Origin: Martinezella calliandrae
GTDB taxonomy: Bacteria > Pseudomonadota > Alphaproteobacteria > Rhizobiales > Rhizobiaceae
NCBI RefSeq assembly: GCF_030272695.1
Contig: NZ_JARFYN010000048.1
Span: 1 to 53,463, forward strand
DNA: 53,463 nt
Reading direction: 5' to 3'
Made by a program: the position numbers and the translations under genes. This document shows positions 32,733-42,153 of the stretch, one piece after another. Below the pieces are notes generated by a model that saw only the letters and a program-made list of their open reading frames with translations, did no database searches and was not told the DNA's origin. Every line of letters begins with the position of its first letter. Position 1 is the stretch's first letter.

Positions 32733-35069
32733 ATGGATAAATCCACCTTCGAAGAACGCAAGGTCATTAACGGCTCGATGCATGGCGCGCTGAAACACGA
32801 CTCGGCGCACAAGCACGTGACGGGAGCCGCCGACTATATCGACGATCTGCCAGAGCCGGCGGGCCTGCTGCACGGCGCACTCGGCCTTTCCGACCGCGCC
32901 CATGCCGAAATCGCCGGCATCGATCTCTCCGCCGTGAAAGCCTATCCGGGCGTCGTCTGGGTGTTCACCGCCAAAGACATTCCCGGCGTCAACGACACCA
33001 GCTCCAACGGCATGCATGATGAGCCGCTGCTCGCCGAAACCAAGGTCGAGTTCCACGGTCAGCCGATCTTCGCCGTTATCGCCGAAACCCGCGATGCGGC
33101 TCGCCAGGCAGCAAGGCTCGCCAAGATCGACTATCGCGACCTGCCGCATTGGAGCGATATCGACGGGGCGCTCGAAAATGGCGCGCCGTTGGTTTACGAG
33201 CCGATGACGCTGAAGCGCGGTGAACCGGAAACCGAAATGGCCAATGCCAAGCACCGTATAAAGGCGCAAATGCGCATCGGCGGCCAGGAGCATTTCTATC
33301 TCGAAAGCCACATCGCCATGGCGATCCCTGGTGAAGACGACGAAGTCGCCGTCTGGTCGTCCACCCAGCATCCGAGCGAAATCCAGCACATCGTCGGCCA
33401 TGTGCTCAACATCCCGTCCAATGCCGTCACCGTCAATGTACGTCGCATGGGCGGCGGCTTCGGTGGCAAGGAGACCCAGGGCAACCAATTTGCGGCGCTC
33501 GCGGCTGTTGCCGCCAAGAAGCTCGGCAGCGCCATCAAATTCCGCCCCGACCGCGACGAGGACATGGTCGCCACCGGCAAGCGCCACGACTTCCTGGTCG
33601 ATTACGAGATCGGCTTCGACGATGATGGCCGCATCCATGCCGTCGATGCGACCTATGCCGCCCGCTGCGGCTTCTCCTCCGACCTTTCCGGTCCAGTCAC
33701 CGACCGCGCCTTATTCCACGCGGATTCGAGCTATTACTACCCGCATGTCCACCTCGTCTCGAAACCGCTGAAGACGCATACAGTGTCCAACACCGCCTTC
33801 CGCGGCTTCGGCGGCCCGCAGGGCATGGTCGGCGGCGAGCGGTTCATCGAGGAGATCGCCTATGCCCTCGGCAAAGATCCGCTAGAGGTTCGCCGTCGGA
33901 ATTTCTACGGCCAGCCGGGTTCCGGCCGGACGCTAACCCCCTATCATCAGGAGGTGGAGGACAACATCATCCACCGTATCGTCGACGAGTTGGAAGAGAC
34001 CTGCGACTACCAGGCGCGGCGCAATGCCATCATCGAGTTCAACCGCTCCAGCCGTTTCATCCGCAAGGGTATTGCGCTGACACCGGTGAAATTCGGCATT
34101 TCCTTCACCATGACCGCCTTCAACCAGGCCGGCGCGCTGGTTCACATCTATCAGGACGGATCGATCCACCTGAACCATGGTGGCACCGAGATGGGCCAGG
34201 GCCTCTACACCAAGGTGGCGCAGGTCTTGGCCGACAGTTTCCAGGTCGATATCGACCGTGTGAAGATCACCGCGACGACGACCGGCAAGGTGCCGAACAC
34301 ATCGGCGACCGCGGCCTCCTCGGGCTCCGACCTCAACGGCATGGCAGCCTTCGATGCCGCCCGCCAGATCAAGGAGCGGCTCGTTGGCTTCGCGATCGAG
34401 AAATGGGGCGTTGCTGCCGAAGACGTACAATTCCTGCCGAACCGGGTGCGGGTCGGCGATATGGAAATTCCCTTCCCTGATTTCATCAGGCAGGCTTATT
34501 TTGCCCGCGTGCAGCTTTCCGCCGCCGGCTTCTATAAAACGCCGAAAATCCATTGGGACCGCAAGGCCGGCCGCGGGACGCCCTTCTACTATTTCTCCTA
34601 TGGCGCCGCCTGCTCCGAAGTGTCGATTGACACGCTGACCGGCGAATATCTGATCGACCGCACCGATATCCTCCACGATGTCGGCCGTTCACTGAACCCG
34701 GCGATCGATATGGGCCAGGTCGAAGGCGCCTTCGTGCAGGGGATGGGCTGGCTGACGACCGAAGAGCTTTGGTGGGACAACAAGGGACGGCTGCGCACGC
34801 ATGCGCCCTCGACCTACAAGATCCCGCTCGCCTCCGATCGGCCGAAGATTTTCAACGTCCGCCTCGCCGAATGGTCCGAAAATGCCGAAGCCACGATCGG
34901 CCGATCCAAAGCAGTCGGCGAACCGCCGTTCATGCTCAGCATCTCCGTACTCGAGGCCTTATCCATGGCCGTCGCGAGCGTCGCGGACTACCGCATCTGC
35001 CCGCGGCTCGATGCGCCGGCAACACCTGAACGGGTGCTGATGGCTGTCGAGCGGCTGAAGGGGATGTGA
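32733..35069 (+). CDS. xdhB: Xanthine dehydrogenase molybdopterin-binding subunit
   Basis: 778 residues. It oxidises hypoxanthine to xanthine and xanthine to urate. RRMGGGFGGKETQGNQ holds the molybdopterin Gln site, and ARCGFSSDLSGPVTDRA and TVSNTAFRGFGGPQGM follow. GRSKAVGEPPFMLSISV near the C-terminus contains the catalytic Glu. Length and motifs match the XdhB half of the bacterial split XdhAB enzyme. It is matured by XdhC, encoded next. Confidence 0.95.
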   Translation: MDKSTFEERKVINGSMHGALKHDSAHKHVTGAADYIDDLPEPAGLLHGALGLSDRAHAEIAGIDLSAVKAYPGVVWVFTAKDIPGVNDTSSNGMHDEPLLAETKVEFHGQPIFAVIAETRDAARQAARLAKIDYRDLPHWSDIDGALENGAPLVYEPMTLKRGEPETEMANAKHRIKAQMRIGGQEHFYLESHIAMAIPGEDDEVAVWSSTQHPSEIQHIVGHVLNIPSNAVTVNVRRMGGGFGGKETQGNQFAALAAVAAKKLGSAIKFRPDRDEDMVATGKRHDFLVDYEIGFDDDGRIHAVDATYAARCGFSSDLSGPVTDRALFHADSSYYYPHVHLVSKPLKTHTVSNTAFRGFGGPQGMVGGERFIEEIAYALGKDPLEVRRRNFYGQPGSGRTLTPYHQEVEDNIIHRIVDELEETCDYQARRNAIIEFNRSSRFIRKGIALTPVKFGISFTMTAFNQAGALVHIYQDGSIHLNHGGTEMGQGLYTKVAQVLADSFQVDIDRVKITATTTGKVPNTSATAASSGSDLNGMAAFDAARQIKERLVGFAIEKWGVAAEDVQFLPNRVRVGDMEIPFPDFIRQAYFARVQLSAAGFYKTPKIHWDRKAGRGTPFYYFSYGAACSEVSIDTLTGEYLIDRTDILHDVGRSLNPAIDMGQVEGAFVQGMGWLTTEELWWDNKGRLRTHAPSTYKIPLASDRPKIFNVRLAEWSENAEATIGRSKAVGEPPFMLSISVLEALSMAVASVADYRICPRLDAPATPERVLMAVERLKGM

Positions 35070-35071
35070 CC

Positions 35072-35917
35072 ATGGCCATCCGCGAAGTGCTTTCCGGTGT
35101 GATACCCAGGAGCGACTTCCGCGCATTTCTCGCCACGCACCCCTCCTCCATCCTTATCGAGATCATCGCAACGCAGGGCTCGACGCCACGCGAAGCTGGA
35201 ACTTTCATGTTCGTTTCCGAACATGCCATCTGGGGCACGATCGGCGGCGGGCAGTTCGAATTCCTGGCAATCCAGAACGCCCGGGAATTGCTTTCGGGTC
35301 ATGGCGTGGAAGCTATGGACATACCGCTTGGCCCGGAAATCGGCCAATGCTGCGGTGGTCGCTCCCAACTGCGCTTCCAAAAAATGACGACGCAACTGCG
35401 CGAAGAACTCGAAGCCAAACGGGCGAGTAAAGCAGAACATCGACCGGAGACCTATCTCTTCGGCGCGGGACATGTCGGGCATGCATTGGCCGGCGCACTC
35501 GCGCCCCTGCCGCTTTGCGTGACGGTGGTCGAGACCCGCAAGGAGGAGTTGGCAAACCTGCCGGCGGAGATGAAGACGGTGCTGTCGCCCATGCCAGAAG
35601 CGCTGGTGCGGGATATGCCGGCAGGCTCGGCAGTCGTCATCCTGACGCATGATCACGCCCTGGATTTCCTGATTGCCAAGGAAGCGCTCTGTCGCACCGA
35701 TCTTGCCTATGTCGGCATGATCGGCTCGGCGACCAAGCGCGCCACGTTTTCCCGCTGGCTTGTGCGGGAGGGCGGCGACAAGGCCTCGCTTGACCGGCTC
35801 ACCTTGCCGATCGGAGGCAATTCGGTGAAGGATAAACGTCCCGAGGTCATTGCCGCCATGACGGCCGCCGAGCTGCTGACGGCATTCGCGGCCTACCGCA
35901 TTCGATCATCCTCGTAA
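35072..35917 (+). CDS. xdhC: Xanthine dehydrogenase accessory chaperone XdhC
   Basis: 281 residues. IATQGSTPREAGTFMF and GTIGGGQFEF form the N-terminal XdhC domain, GPEIGQCCGGRSQL carries the two-Cys motif, and a Rossmann C-domain has YLFGAGHVGHALAGAL and YVGMIGSATKRATF. It binds and sulfurates the molybdenum cofactor for XdhB. ATG 35072 has AGGGGA upstream; GTG 35066 overlaps the xdhB stop. The 3' end overlaps the opposing small gene by 25 bases. Confidence 0.93.
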   Translation: MAIREVLSGVIPRSDFRAFLATHPSSILIEIIATQGSTPREAGTFMFVSEHAIWGTIGGGQFEFLAIQNARELLSGHGVEAMDIPLGPEIGQCCGGRSQLRFQKMTTQLREELEAKRASKAEHRPETYLFGAGHVGHALAGALAPLPLCVTVVETRKEELANLPAEMKTVLSPMPEALVRDMPAGSAVVILTHDHALDFLIAKEALCRTDLAYVGMIGSATKRATFSRWLVREGGDKASLDRLTLPIGGNSVKDKRPEVIAAMTAAELLTAFAAYRIRSSS

Positions 35918-36099
35918 TGCGGCTCGCGCCCATCGAGAAAGCCAAGATCGCGCTTGAACCGGTCCGGCATCTCATCGAGATCAAGGCGGGGCGAAGGCGC
36001 GGTGCGTCCTTTGAAGACCTGCGCAAATGTCTCCAACATACGGGCTAAGACAGACGGCCTTGCAGCATTCATTTGCTGCTCGACGGCACAATAATTCAT
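35893..36099 (-). CDS. Small DUF1127-like protein
   Basis: 68 residues. The C-terminal region LDLDEMPDRFKRDLGFLDGREP resembles the DUF1127 motif (hydrophobic, then RDIG) seen in small arginine-rich RNA-interacting or phosphate/stress proteins of alphaproteobacteria. GAGGTG precedes the ATG by seven bases. It lies convergent with xdhC, overlapping it, and divergent from the LysR gene. Confidence 0.55.
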   Translation of the reverse strand: MNYCAVEQQMNAARPSVLARMLETFAQVFKGRTAPSPRLDLDEMPDRFKRDLGFLDGREPHYEDDRMR

Positions 36100-36201
36100 G
36101 ACGGCACCTCAATTCAATCGATGATATTGATTGCAGTGTGCCGCCAAAAATGCTGAAATTCCAATCGAACAACCGTCTGTATGCATAAAGAGAACTTATC
36201 C

Positions 36202-37098
36202 ATGAAGCTCTCGAAACAGTTCCCGCTGAATGCGTTGCGGGTCTTTGAGGCCGCCGCCCGGCACGGCAGCTTTACGCGCGCCGGTGAGGAGCTCGGCATG
36301 ACGCAGACGGCCGTCAGCTATCAGATCAAGCTTCTGGAGGAGAATGTCGGCGAGCCGCTCTTCCTGCGCCGCCCGCGTCAGATTGCATTGTCCGAGGTCG
36401 GTGAGCGGCTGGCGCCGAAGGTAAGCGAAGCCTTCGCCATGCTGCACGAGGCGATGGCTTCGGTCAGCGGCGGCGCCGAAACCACGCTCCTCATTCATTC
36501 AACGCCGACCTTTGCATCGCAATGGCTTGCGCGCCATCTCGGCTCGTTCCAGTTGGAGCATCCGAATGTCGCCGTGCGGCTCGCCACCTCAGACGCGCTC
36601 ATCGACTTCTCGCGCGAGCCGTTCGACATCGCCATTCGCAATGGGCGCGGAACTTGGCCGGGATTGCGCGCGCATCTGCTGATGAAAATGAACTTCACGC
36701 CGATGCTCAGCCCGGCGCTGGCCACCAGCATCGGCGGCGTCCATACGCCGGCCGATCTCCTCAAACTTCGGATCATCGATGCCGGTGACCCGTGGTGGGC
36801 GCAATGGTTCGAGGCGGCTGGAATTCCAGATCCCGGCCTGCAGGGCCGGCCGAGAAGCAGGCTTGGGGCGCAATCCTTCGAGGCGAGCGCCGCCATCGCC
36901 GGACAGGGCGTCGCCGTCCTGACGCCTGAATTTTATGCGGACGACTTAGCTGCTGGCAGGCTTATCCAACCCTTCGATATCCTCTGTAACGACGGCACGA
37001 ACTATTGGCTCGCCTATCCCGAAAACAGACGTCACACGCCGAGAATCCGTGCCTTCAGGAACTGGATTCTGGGCGAGTTCGGCATGCCCCTGGAGTGA
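36202..37098 (+). CDS. LysR-family regulator, GcvA type
   Basis: 298 residues. The helix-turn-helix is LNALRVFEAAARHGSFTRAGEELGMTQTAVSYQIKLLE, and the effector domain has STPTFASQWLARHLGSFQLEHP and FDIAIRNGRGTWPGL. It resembles GcvA-like activators. It sits between xdhABC and puuD-guaD, so purine genes are the likely target, but this is inference. ATG 36202 is chosen for AGAGAAC upstream; ATG 36181 is possible. Confidence 0.85.
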   Translation: MKLSKQFPLNALRVFEAAARHGSFTRAGEELGMTQTAVSYQIKLLEENVGEPLFLRRPRQIALSEVGERLAPKVSEAFAMLHEAMASVSGGAETTLLIHSTPTFASQWLARHLGSFQLEHPNVAVRLATSDALIDFSREPFDIAIRNGRGTWPGLRAHLLMKMNFTPMLSPALATSIGGVHTPADLLKLRIIDAGDPWWAQWFEAAGIPDPGLQGRPRSRLGAQSFEASAAIAGQGVAVLTPEFYADDLAAGRLIQPFDILCNDGTNYWLAYPENRRHTPRIRAFRNWILGEFGMPLE

Positions 37099-37105
37099 GC
37101 ACCGC

Positions 37106-37438
37106 TCAATAGGACATATCCGGCGCATAGAAGCAGCGCGGCGTGTTCTCGTCCGGGAACAGACAGAGGTGATAGGCTCCGTCGGGCGAGCGCATCGTCT
37201 TGCGCTGCGGCAGCGTGAAGATATGAGCATGCGTCACATAGCGATGATCGCCGGGATAGAGCGTAATCCGATAGCCGCCCGGGATAACGGTAACCGTGCG
37301 CGAGGGGATCATCTCGCAATCGCCCGTCTTGCTGTCGCCGTTGCAACAATATGGATCGTAGGTCCAGCCGGAGGGCGCATCGTGCGCCATGGCAGAGGAT
37401 GCAAGAAGGAATAGTGCAAACGCCAGTATACCACGCAT
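37106..37438 (-). CDS. Small secreted cysteine-containing protein, unknown function
   Basis: 110 residues with a clear signal peptide (LAFALFLLASSAMAHD, cleavage after AMA). The mature part has DPYCCNGDSKTGDCEMI and CLFPDENTPRCFY; the five cysteines may form disulfides. Similar small periplasmic proteins are conserved in Rhizobiales without known function. GGAG lies eight bases upstream of the start at 37438. It is convergent with the LysR gene. Confidence 0.7.
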   Translation of the reverse strand: MRGILAFALFLLASSAMAHDAPSGWTYDPYCCNGDSKTGDCEMIPSRTVTVIPGGYRITLYPGDHRYVTHAHIFTLPQRKTMRSPDGAYHLCLFPDENTPRCFYAPDMSY

Positions 37439-37683
37439 GGGCAAATCTCCGACGGTACGGCACGCATGTGGGGGGCTTCCCAGCCCGCCTATCACCGACG
37501 ACACTGAAAAAAAGCGTCGAAATTTTGATCTATGTCGAAGTTGGCGCTCGACAAGAGCGGCGGCATATCGGTCACGGAACTGTGTGATCCCACCACGAAA
37601 AGCACTTCCCCGATCAAACTCCCCTTCCCTCTGCGCCCAACATTTTGCAAGGTGTCGAGTCGGAGAAAGAAAAGGGGAACTGA

Positions 37684-38922
37684 ATGTATGAATATGCCAT
37701 TGCGTGGGAGTGGCTGGCTTTCGCTGCCCGCTGGTTCCATGTCGTAACCGCAATTGCGTGGATCGGTTCGTCCTTCTACTTCATTGCACTCGATCTCGGG
37801 CTGGTGAAGCGTCCGCATCTTCCGCCCGGCGCCTATGGCGAGGAATGGCAGGTGCATGGCGGCGGTTTCTATCACATCCAGAAATATCTGGTGGCCCCAG
37901 CCACGATGCCGGAACATCTGACCTGGTTCAAATATGAGAGCTATTTCACCTGGCTCTCCGGCTTCCTGATGCTCTGCATCGTCTATTACGGCGGTGCCAA
38001 TCTCTTCCTCATCGACCGGCACGTGCTCGACGTCAGCGTTCCCGTCGCCATCCTGATATCGCTTGCCTCCCTGGCCGGCGGCTGGATCGTCTACGACCTG
38101 CTCTGCAAGTCGCCGCTCGGCAGCAATACCTGGGGACTGATGGCAGTACTTTATGTCGTCCTCGTCTTCATGGCCTGGGGTTACACGCATCTGTTCACCG
38201 GGCGCGCTGCCTTTCTGCATCTCGGCGCCTTCACCGCGACGATCATGTCGGCCAATGTCTTCATGATCATCATTCCCAACCAGAAAATCGTTGTCGCCGA
38301 TCTGATCGCCGGACGCACACCGGACCCGGAATATGGGCGCATCGCCAAGCAGCGCTCGTTGCACAACAACTATCTGACGCTGCCCGTCATCTTCTTCATG
38401 CTGTCGAACCACTATCCGCTGGCCTTCGGCACTGCTTTTAACTGGATCATCGCGGCGTTGGTGTTCCTGATGGGCGTCACCATCCGCCATTGGTTCAACA
38501 CGACCCATGCCCGCAAGGGCCGCCCCACTTGGACTTGGATCGTCACCTTCGTCCTCTTCATTCTCGTCATATGGCTTTCGACCGTGCCGAAGATGCTCAC
38601 CGGCGAGAAGGAGGCCAACGCCGTCGCACCCGCCTTCCAGCAGTTCGCATCGGACGCCCACTTCCCGGCGGTGAAGCAGATGATCTCGACACGCTGTTCG
38701 ATGTGCCATGCCGCCGAGCCGGCTTTTGAAGGCATTGCGCGTCCACCAAAGGATGTGATGCTGGAAAACGACGCAGAAATCGCTATGCATGCCCGCGAGA
38801 TCTATATTCAGGCAGGCCGCAGCCACGCCATGCCTCCCGGCAATGTCACCGAGGTAACGCCGGAGGAGCGCAAGCTGCTGGTCGCCTGGTTCGAAAGCTC
38901 CGTCGGAGAAAAAGACCAATGA
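37684..38922 (+). CDS. puuD: Membrane cytochrome c urate oxidase (urate hydroxylase PuuD)
   Basis: 412 residues. About eight membrane helices form the DUF989 urate-oxidising domain (RWFHVVTAIAWIGSSFYFIALDLGL at the start). A C-terminal cytochrome c domain carries STRCSMCHAAEP, the CxxCH heme site, and an axial Met candidate in SHAMPPGNVTEV. PuuD turns urate to 5-hydroxyisourate and feeds electrons to the respiratory chain. AGGGGA precedes the start. It overlaps guaD by ATGA. The following steps are encoded at 42154-44944. Confidence 0.93.
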   Translation: MYEYAIAWEWLAFAARWFHVVTAIAWIGSSFYFIALDLGLVKRPHLPPGAYGEEWQVHGGGFYHIQKYLVAPATMPEHLTWFKYESYFTWLSGFLMLCIVYYGGANLFLIDRHVLDVSVPVAILISLASLAGGWIVYDLLCKSPLGSNTWGLMAVLYVVLVFMAWGYTHLFTGRAAFLHLGAFTATIMSANVFMIIIPNQKIVVADLIAGRTPDPEYGRIAKQRSLHNNYLTLPVIFFMLSNHYPLAFGTAFNWIIAALVFLMGVTIRHWFNTTHARKGRPTWTWIVTFVLFILVIWLSTVPKMLTGEKEANAVAPAFQQFASDAHFPAVKQMISTRCSMCHAAEPAFEGIARPPKDVMLENDAEIAMHAREIYIQAGRSHAMPPGNVTEVTPEERKLLVAWFESSVGEKDQ

Positions 38923-40226
38923 CAACCCTTTTGCGCGGCCGCCTGCTCTCCTTCAAGCGCGCGCCGCAGAGCCTGAGTGATACGGACTGCTATTTTTATG
39001 AGCACGACGGCGGCCTTTTGATCGAAAATGGTATCATCGCTGCTGCCGGTCCCTATACCGACGTCAAGGCAAGAGCGCCCGCACACGTCGCCGAGATCGA
39101 CCACCGGCCACATCTGATCTTGCCGGGCTTCATCGACATGCATCTACATTTCCCGCAAATGCAGGTCATCGCCTCCTATGCCGCGGACCTTCTCGAATGG
39201 CTGAACACCTATACCTTCCCCGAGGAATGCCGCTTCGTCGAAAGCGCCCATGCTGAGCGCATCGCCACCCACTTTTACGACGAGCTCATCCGCCACGGCA
39301 CGACGACGGCGGTTGCCTATTGCTCCGTGCACAAGACCTCCGCCGACGCCTTCTTTTCGGAAGCCATGCGTCGCAACATGCGCATGGTCGGCGGTAAGGT
39401 GATGATGGATCGAAACGCCCCGCAGGGCCTGCTCGACACACCGCAGATGGGCTATGACGAGACGCGCCAGGTGATCGCGGATTGGCACGGCAAAGGCCGC
39501 AACCATGTCGCCATCACCCCACGCTTCGCCATCACCTCGACACCGGAGCAGATGGAGACTGCGGCCGCCCTTGCTCGCGAATTCCCGGATCTTCACATCC
39601 AGACGCACCTCTCCGAAAACCACGACGAGATTAAATTCACCGGCGAACTCTATCCGGATGCGATCGACTACACCGATATATACGCCCGTTACGGCTTGCT
39701 CGGCCGCAAGAGCCTGTTCGGCCACGCGATCCATCTTTCCGACCGTGAAGCCGACGCCATGAGCGAAGCTGGAGCCGTCGCCGTTCACTGTCCGACCTCC
39801 AACCTTTTCCTCGGCTCCGGCCTCTTTCCGCTAAAAGCGCTCGCTCGCCGCCAAAAGCCTGTGCGCATCGGCGTCGCTACCGATATCGGCGGCGGCTCCA
39901 GCTATTCGATGCTGCGCACGATGGACGAGGCCTACAAGATCCAGCAGCTGCTCGGCGAACGCCTGAATCCGCTGGAAAGCTATTACTACATGACGCTCGG
40001 TAACGCCGAGGCTCTATCGCTCGCCGACAAAATCGGTACCCTCGATCCTGGCACGGAGGCCGACCTTGTGATCCTCGACCCCGCCGCGACGCCAGCCATG
40101 GCACTGAAGATGGAGGTGGTGAACAACTTGGCCGAGGAGTTGTTCCTGCTGCAAACCATGGGGGACGATCGGGCGATCGTCGAGACCTATGTGGCCGGGA
40201 AGGCCATGAAATCGATCCTTCAGTAA
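38919..40226 (+). CDS. guaD: Guanine deaminase
   Basis: 435 residues, amidohydrolase fold. LPGFIDMHLHFPQMQV gives HxH, IQTHLSENHDEIKF and LFGHAIHLSD give the other metal His residues, and ATDIGGGSSYSML gives the Asp. PEECRFVES is typical of guanine deaminase. It converts guanine to xanthine for XdhAB. It is translationally coupled to puuD. Confidence 0.94.
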   Translation: MTTLLRGRLLSFKRAPQSLSDTDCYFYEHDGGLLIENGIIAAAGPYTDVKARAPAHVAEIDHRPHLILPGFIDMHLHFPQMQVIASYAADLLEWLNTYTFPEECRFVESAHAERIATHFYDELIRHGTTTAVAYCSVHKTSADAFFSEAMRRNMRMVGGKVMMDRNAPQGLLDTPQMGYDETRQVIADWHGKGRNHVAITPRFAITSTPEQMETAAALAREFPDLHIQTHLSENHDEIKFTGELYPDAIDYTDIYARYGLLGRKSLFGHAIHLSDREADAMSEAGAVAVHCPTSNLFLGSGLFPLKALARRQKPVRIGVATDIGGGSSYSMLRTMDEAYKIQQLLGERLNPLESYYYMTLGNAEALSLADKIGTLDPGTEADLVILDPAATPAMALKMEVVNNLAEELFLLQTMGDDRAIVETYVAGKAMKSILQ

Positions 40227-40273
40227 GGCCAACCGAACCCGCCCTAACATAATCATCGAAAAGGCACAGAGCC

Positions 40274-41413
40274 ATGACCGCGCCGCTTACCATTGCCGAA
40301 CTGAAGAAGCTCGCCAAGCGGCGCGTCCCGAAGATGTTCTTCGAATATGCCGATTCCGGTTCGTGGACCGAATCCACGTACAACGCGAATGAAGCGGATT
40401 TCAAAAAGATCAAACTGCGCCAACGCGTCCTCGTCGACATGGCCAACCGCTCTTTGGAAACGCGCATGGTCGGCCAAAAAGTGTCGATGCCGGTGGCACT
40501 GGCTCCGACCGGGCTGACGGGCATGCAGCATGCCGACGGTGAAATGCTGGCCGCGCGCGCGGCGGAGGAATTCGGCATTCCCTTCACGCTGTCGACCATG
40601 AGCATCTGCTCGATCGAGGACGTTGCGTCGGTGACGAAAAAACCCTTCTGGTTCCAGCTTTACGTCATGAAAGATCGCGACTTCGTCATAGACCTGATCA
40701 ATCGCGCAAAAGCCGCGAAGTGTTCGGCCTTGGTGCTGACCGCCGACCTGCAGATCCTTGGCCAGCGGCACAACGATTTGCGCAATGGCCTGACGGCACC
40801 GCCGAAACTCATCCCGAAACACATGTGGCAGGTGGCGATGCGGCCGCGTTGGTGCCTGGACATGATGCGGACCAAGCGGCGCTCCTTCGGCAATGTCATC
40901 GGCCATGCCAGAAACGTTACCAGCCTGGCGTCACTGGCGGGCTGGACCCATGAGCAATTCGATCCCAAGCTTTCCTGGAGCGATGTCGGCTGGATCAAGG
41001 AACGCTGGGGCGGGCCGCTGATCATCAAGGGCATTCTCGATGTCGAAGACGCCAAGGCCGCCGTCGATACCGGCGCGGACGCGATCATCGTTTCCAATCA
41101 CGGCGGCCGCCAGCTCGACGGCGCCCCCTCTTCCATCAGCGTGCTGGCGAAGATCGTCGACGCCGTCGGCGACAAGATCGAAGTGCACGTCGACGGCGGT
41201 ATCCGCTCCGGCCAAGATGTGTTGAAGGCCGTAGCGCTTGGCGCCAAAGGCACCTTCATCGGCCGTCCCTTCCTCTATGGCCTTGGCGCCATGGGCAAGG
41301 ACGGTGTAACGCGGGCGCTGGAAATCATCCGCAACGAACTGGACATCTCCATGGCGCTCTGCGGAAAGCGGGATATCAAGACGGTGAACCGGGAGATCAT
41401 CGCCGAGGTTTAG
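40274..41413 (+). CDS. lldD: FMN-dependent L-lactate dehydrogenase (alpha-hydroxy-acid type)
   Basis: 379 residues of a TIM-barrel alpha-hydroxy-acid dehydrogenase. FFEYADSGSWTE opens the fold, PVALAPTGLTGM binds FMN, LTADLQILGQRHNDLRNG is LldD-like, and SNHGGRQLDGAPSS has the catalytic His and Arg. It probably oxidises L-lactate to pyruvate at the membrane. The 47-bp gap to guaD allows co-transcription, and other alpha-hydroxy acids cannot be excluded as substrate. Confidence 0.85.
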   Translation: MTAPLTIAELKKLAKRRVPKMFFEYADSGSWTESTYNANEADFKKIKLRQRVLVDMANRSLETRMVGQKVSMPVALAPTGLTGMQHADGEMLAARAAEEFGIPFTLSTMSICSIEDVASVTKKPFWFQLYVMKDRDFVIDLINRAKAAKCSALVLTADLQILGQRHNDLRNGLTAPPKLIPKHMWQVAMRPRWCLDMMRTKRRSFGNVIGHARNVTSLASLAGWTHEQFDPKLSWSDVGWIKERWGGPLIIKGILDVEDAKAAVDTGADAIIVSNHGGRQLDGAPSSISVLAKIVDAVGDKIEVHVDGGIRSGQDVLKAVALGAKGTFIGRPFLYGLGAMGKDGVTRALEIIRNELDISMALCGKRDIKTVNREIIAEV

Positions 41414-42150
41414 CGCAGCCATCCCGTCGCCAGCCCGCTCGCCCAATCGGCGCGGCCGGCACGCTGAGCTAATCCCGCCATTGCTCGATGATCGTAGGAC
41501 ACCTGTCGGAATTGCGGCAGCCATATGCCATCCACCTTTTCCAGAACGGCATAGGAGGCGAAGGGATGGCCGGCCTCGACCTTGTGATAATGGGGCCGAT
41601 CGTCATCATAGGCGGGGCAGCCGACACTGCCGGGGTTGACGATCAGCCGCCCATCATTGAGGCGGACCATGCGCGGGACATGGCTATGGCCGCATAGCAT
41701 GAGCGGAAAACCGATACCGACGGCCAGCGCCTCTATCTCCTCGATCGGCTTCAGGTAAATGTGGCCTTGCGGTGAAACGGCCTCGAGCCAATAGGTGTGA
41801 TCGTCCTTGGGCGTCGCGTGGCAAAGGTAGGCTTCGCCCCTATAGACGGTGCTGAAGGGCAAGGTCCGCAGCCAATCGATGTGGTGTGGGGACAATTCTT
41901 TATGCGCGGCGCGGTCCGAGGCATGCATGTCTCCTGGCGCTTGTTCGATCAGGTGGCGATCGTGGTTGCCGCGAACCGTTACGGCATCGAGCGCGACCAG
42001 GATTTCGGCCGTCTCCTGCGCTGTCAGCGGCCCGCTAAAGCAATCGCCGAGATTGACAATGTCGATGATGCCCTGGGCTTTTATATCCGCAAGCACCGCC
42101 TCCAGCGCCAAGTGATTGCCATGCACATCCGCAATTGCCGCTAGGCGCAA
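41410..42150 (-). CDS. YfcE-like metallophosphoesterase
   Basis: 246 residues. AAIADVHGNHLALEAVL, VNLGDCFSGPLTA, VRGNHDRHLIEQ and LCGHSHVPRMV are the four calcineurin-like metal motifs, and IVNPGSVGCPAYDDDRPHY completes the YfcE-like pattern. It is likely a cytosolic phosphodiesterase, substrate unknown. It overlaps the lldD stop by 4 bases, convergent, and starts just after uraH on the same strand, so it may be the last gene of the urate operon. Confidence 0.83.
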   Translation of the reverse strand: MRLAAIADVHGNHLALEAVLADIKAQGIIDIVNLGDCFSGPLTAQETAEILVALDAVTVRGNHDRHLIEQAPGDMHASDRAAHKELSPHHIDWLRTLPFSTVYRGEAYLCHATPKDDHTYWLEAVSPQGHIYLKPIEEIEALAVGIGFPLMLCGHSHVPRMVRLNDGRLIVNPGSVGCPAYDDDRPHYHKVEAGHPFASYAVLEKVDGIWLPQFRQVSYDHRAMAGLAQRAGRADWASGLATGWLR

Positions 42151-42153
42151 TTC

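Noticed and set aside
31362..33638. 758-codon minus-strand ORF
   Set aside because: Antisense to xdhA and xdhB, whose iron-sulfur and molybdopterin motifs are clear.
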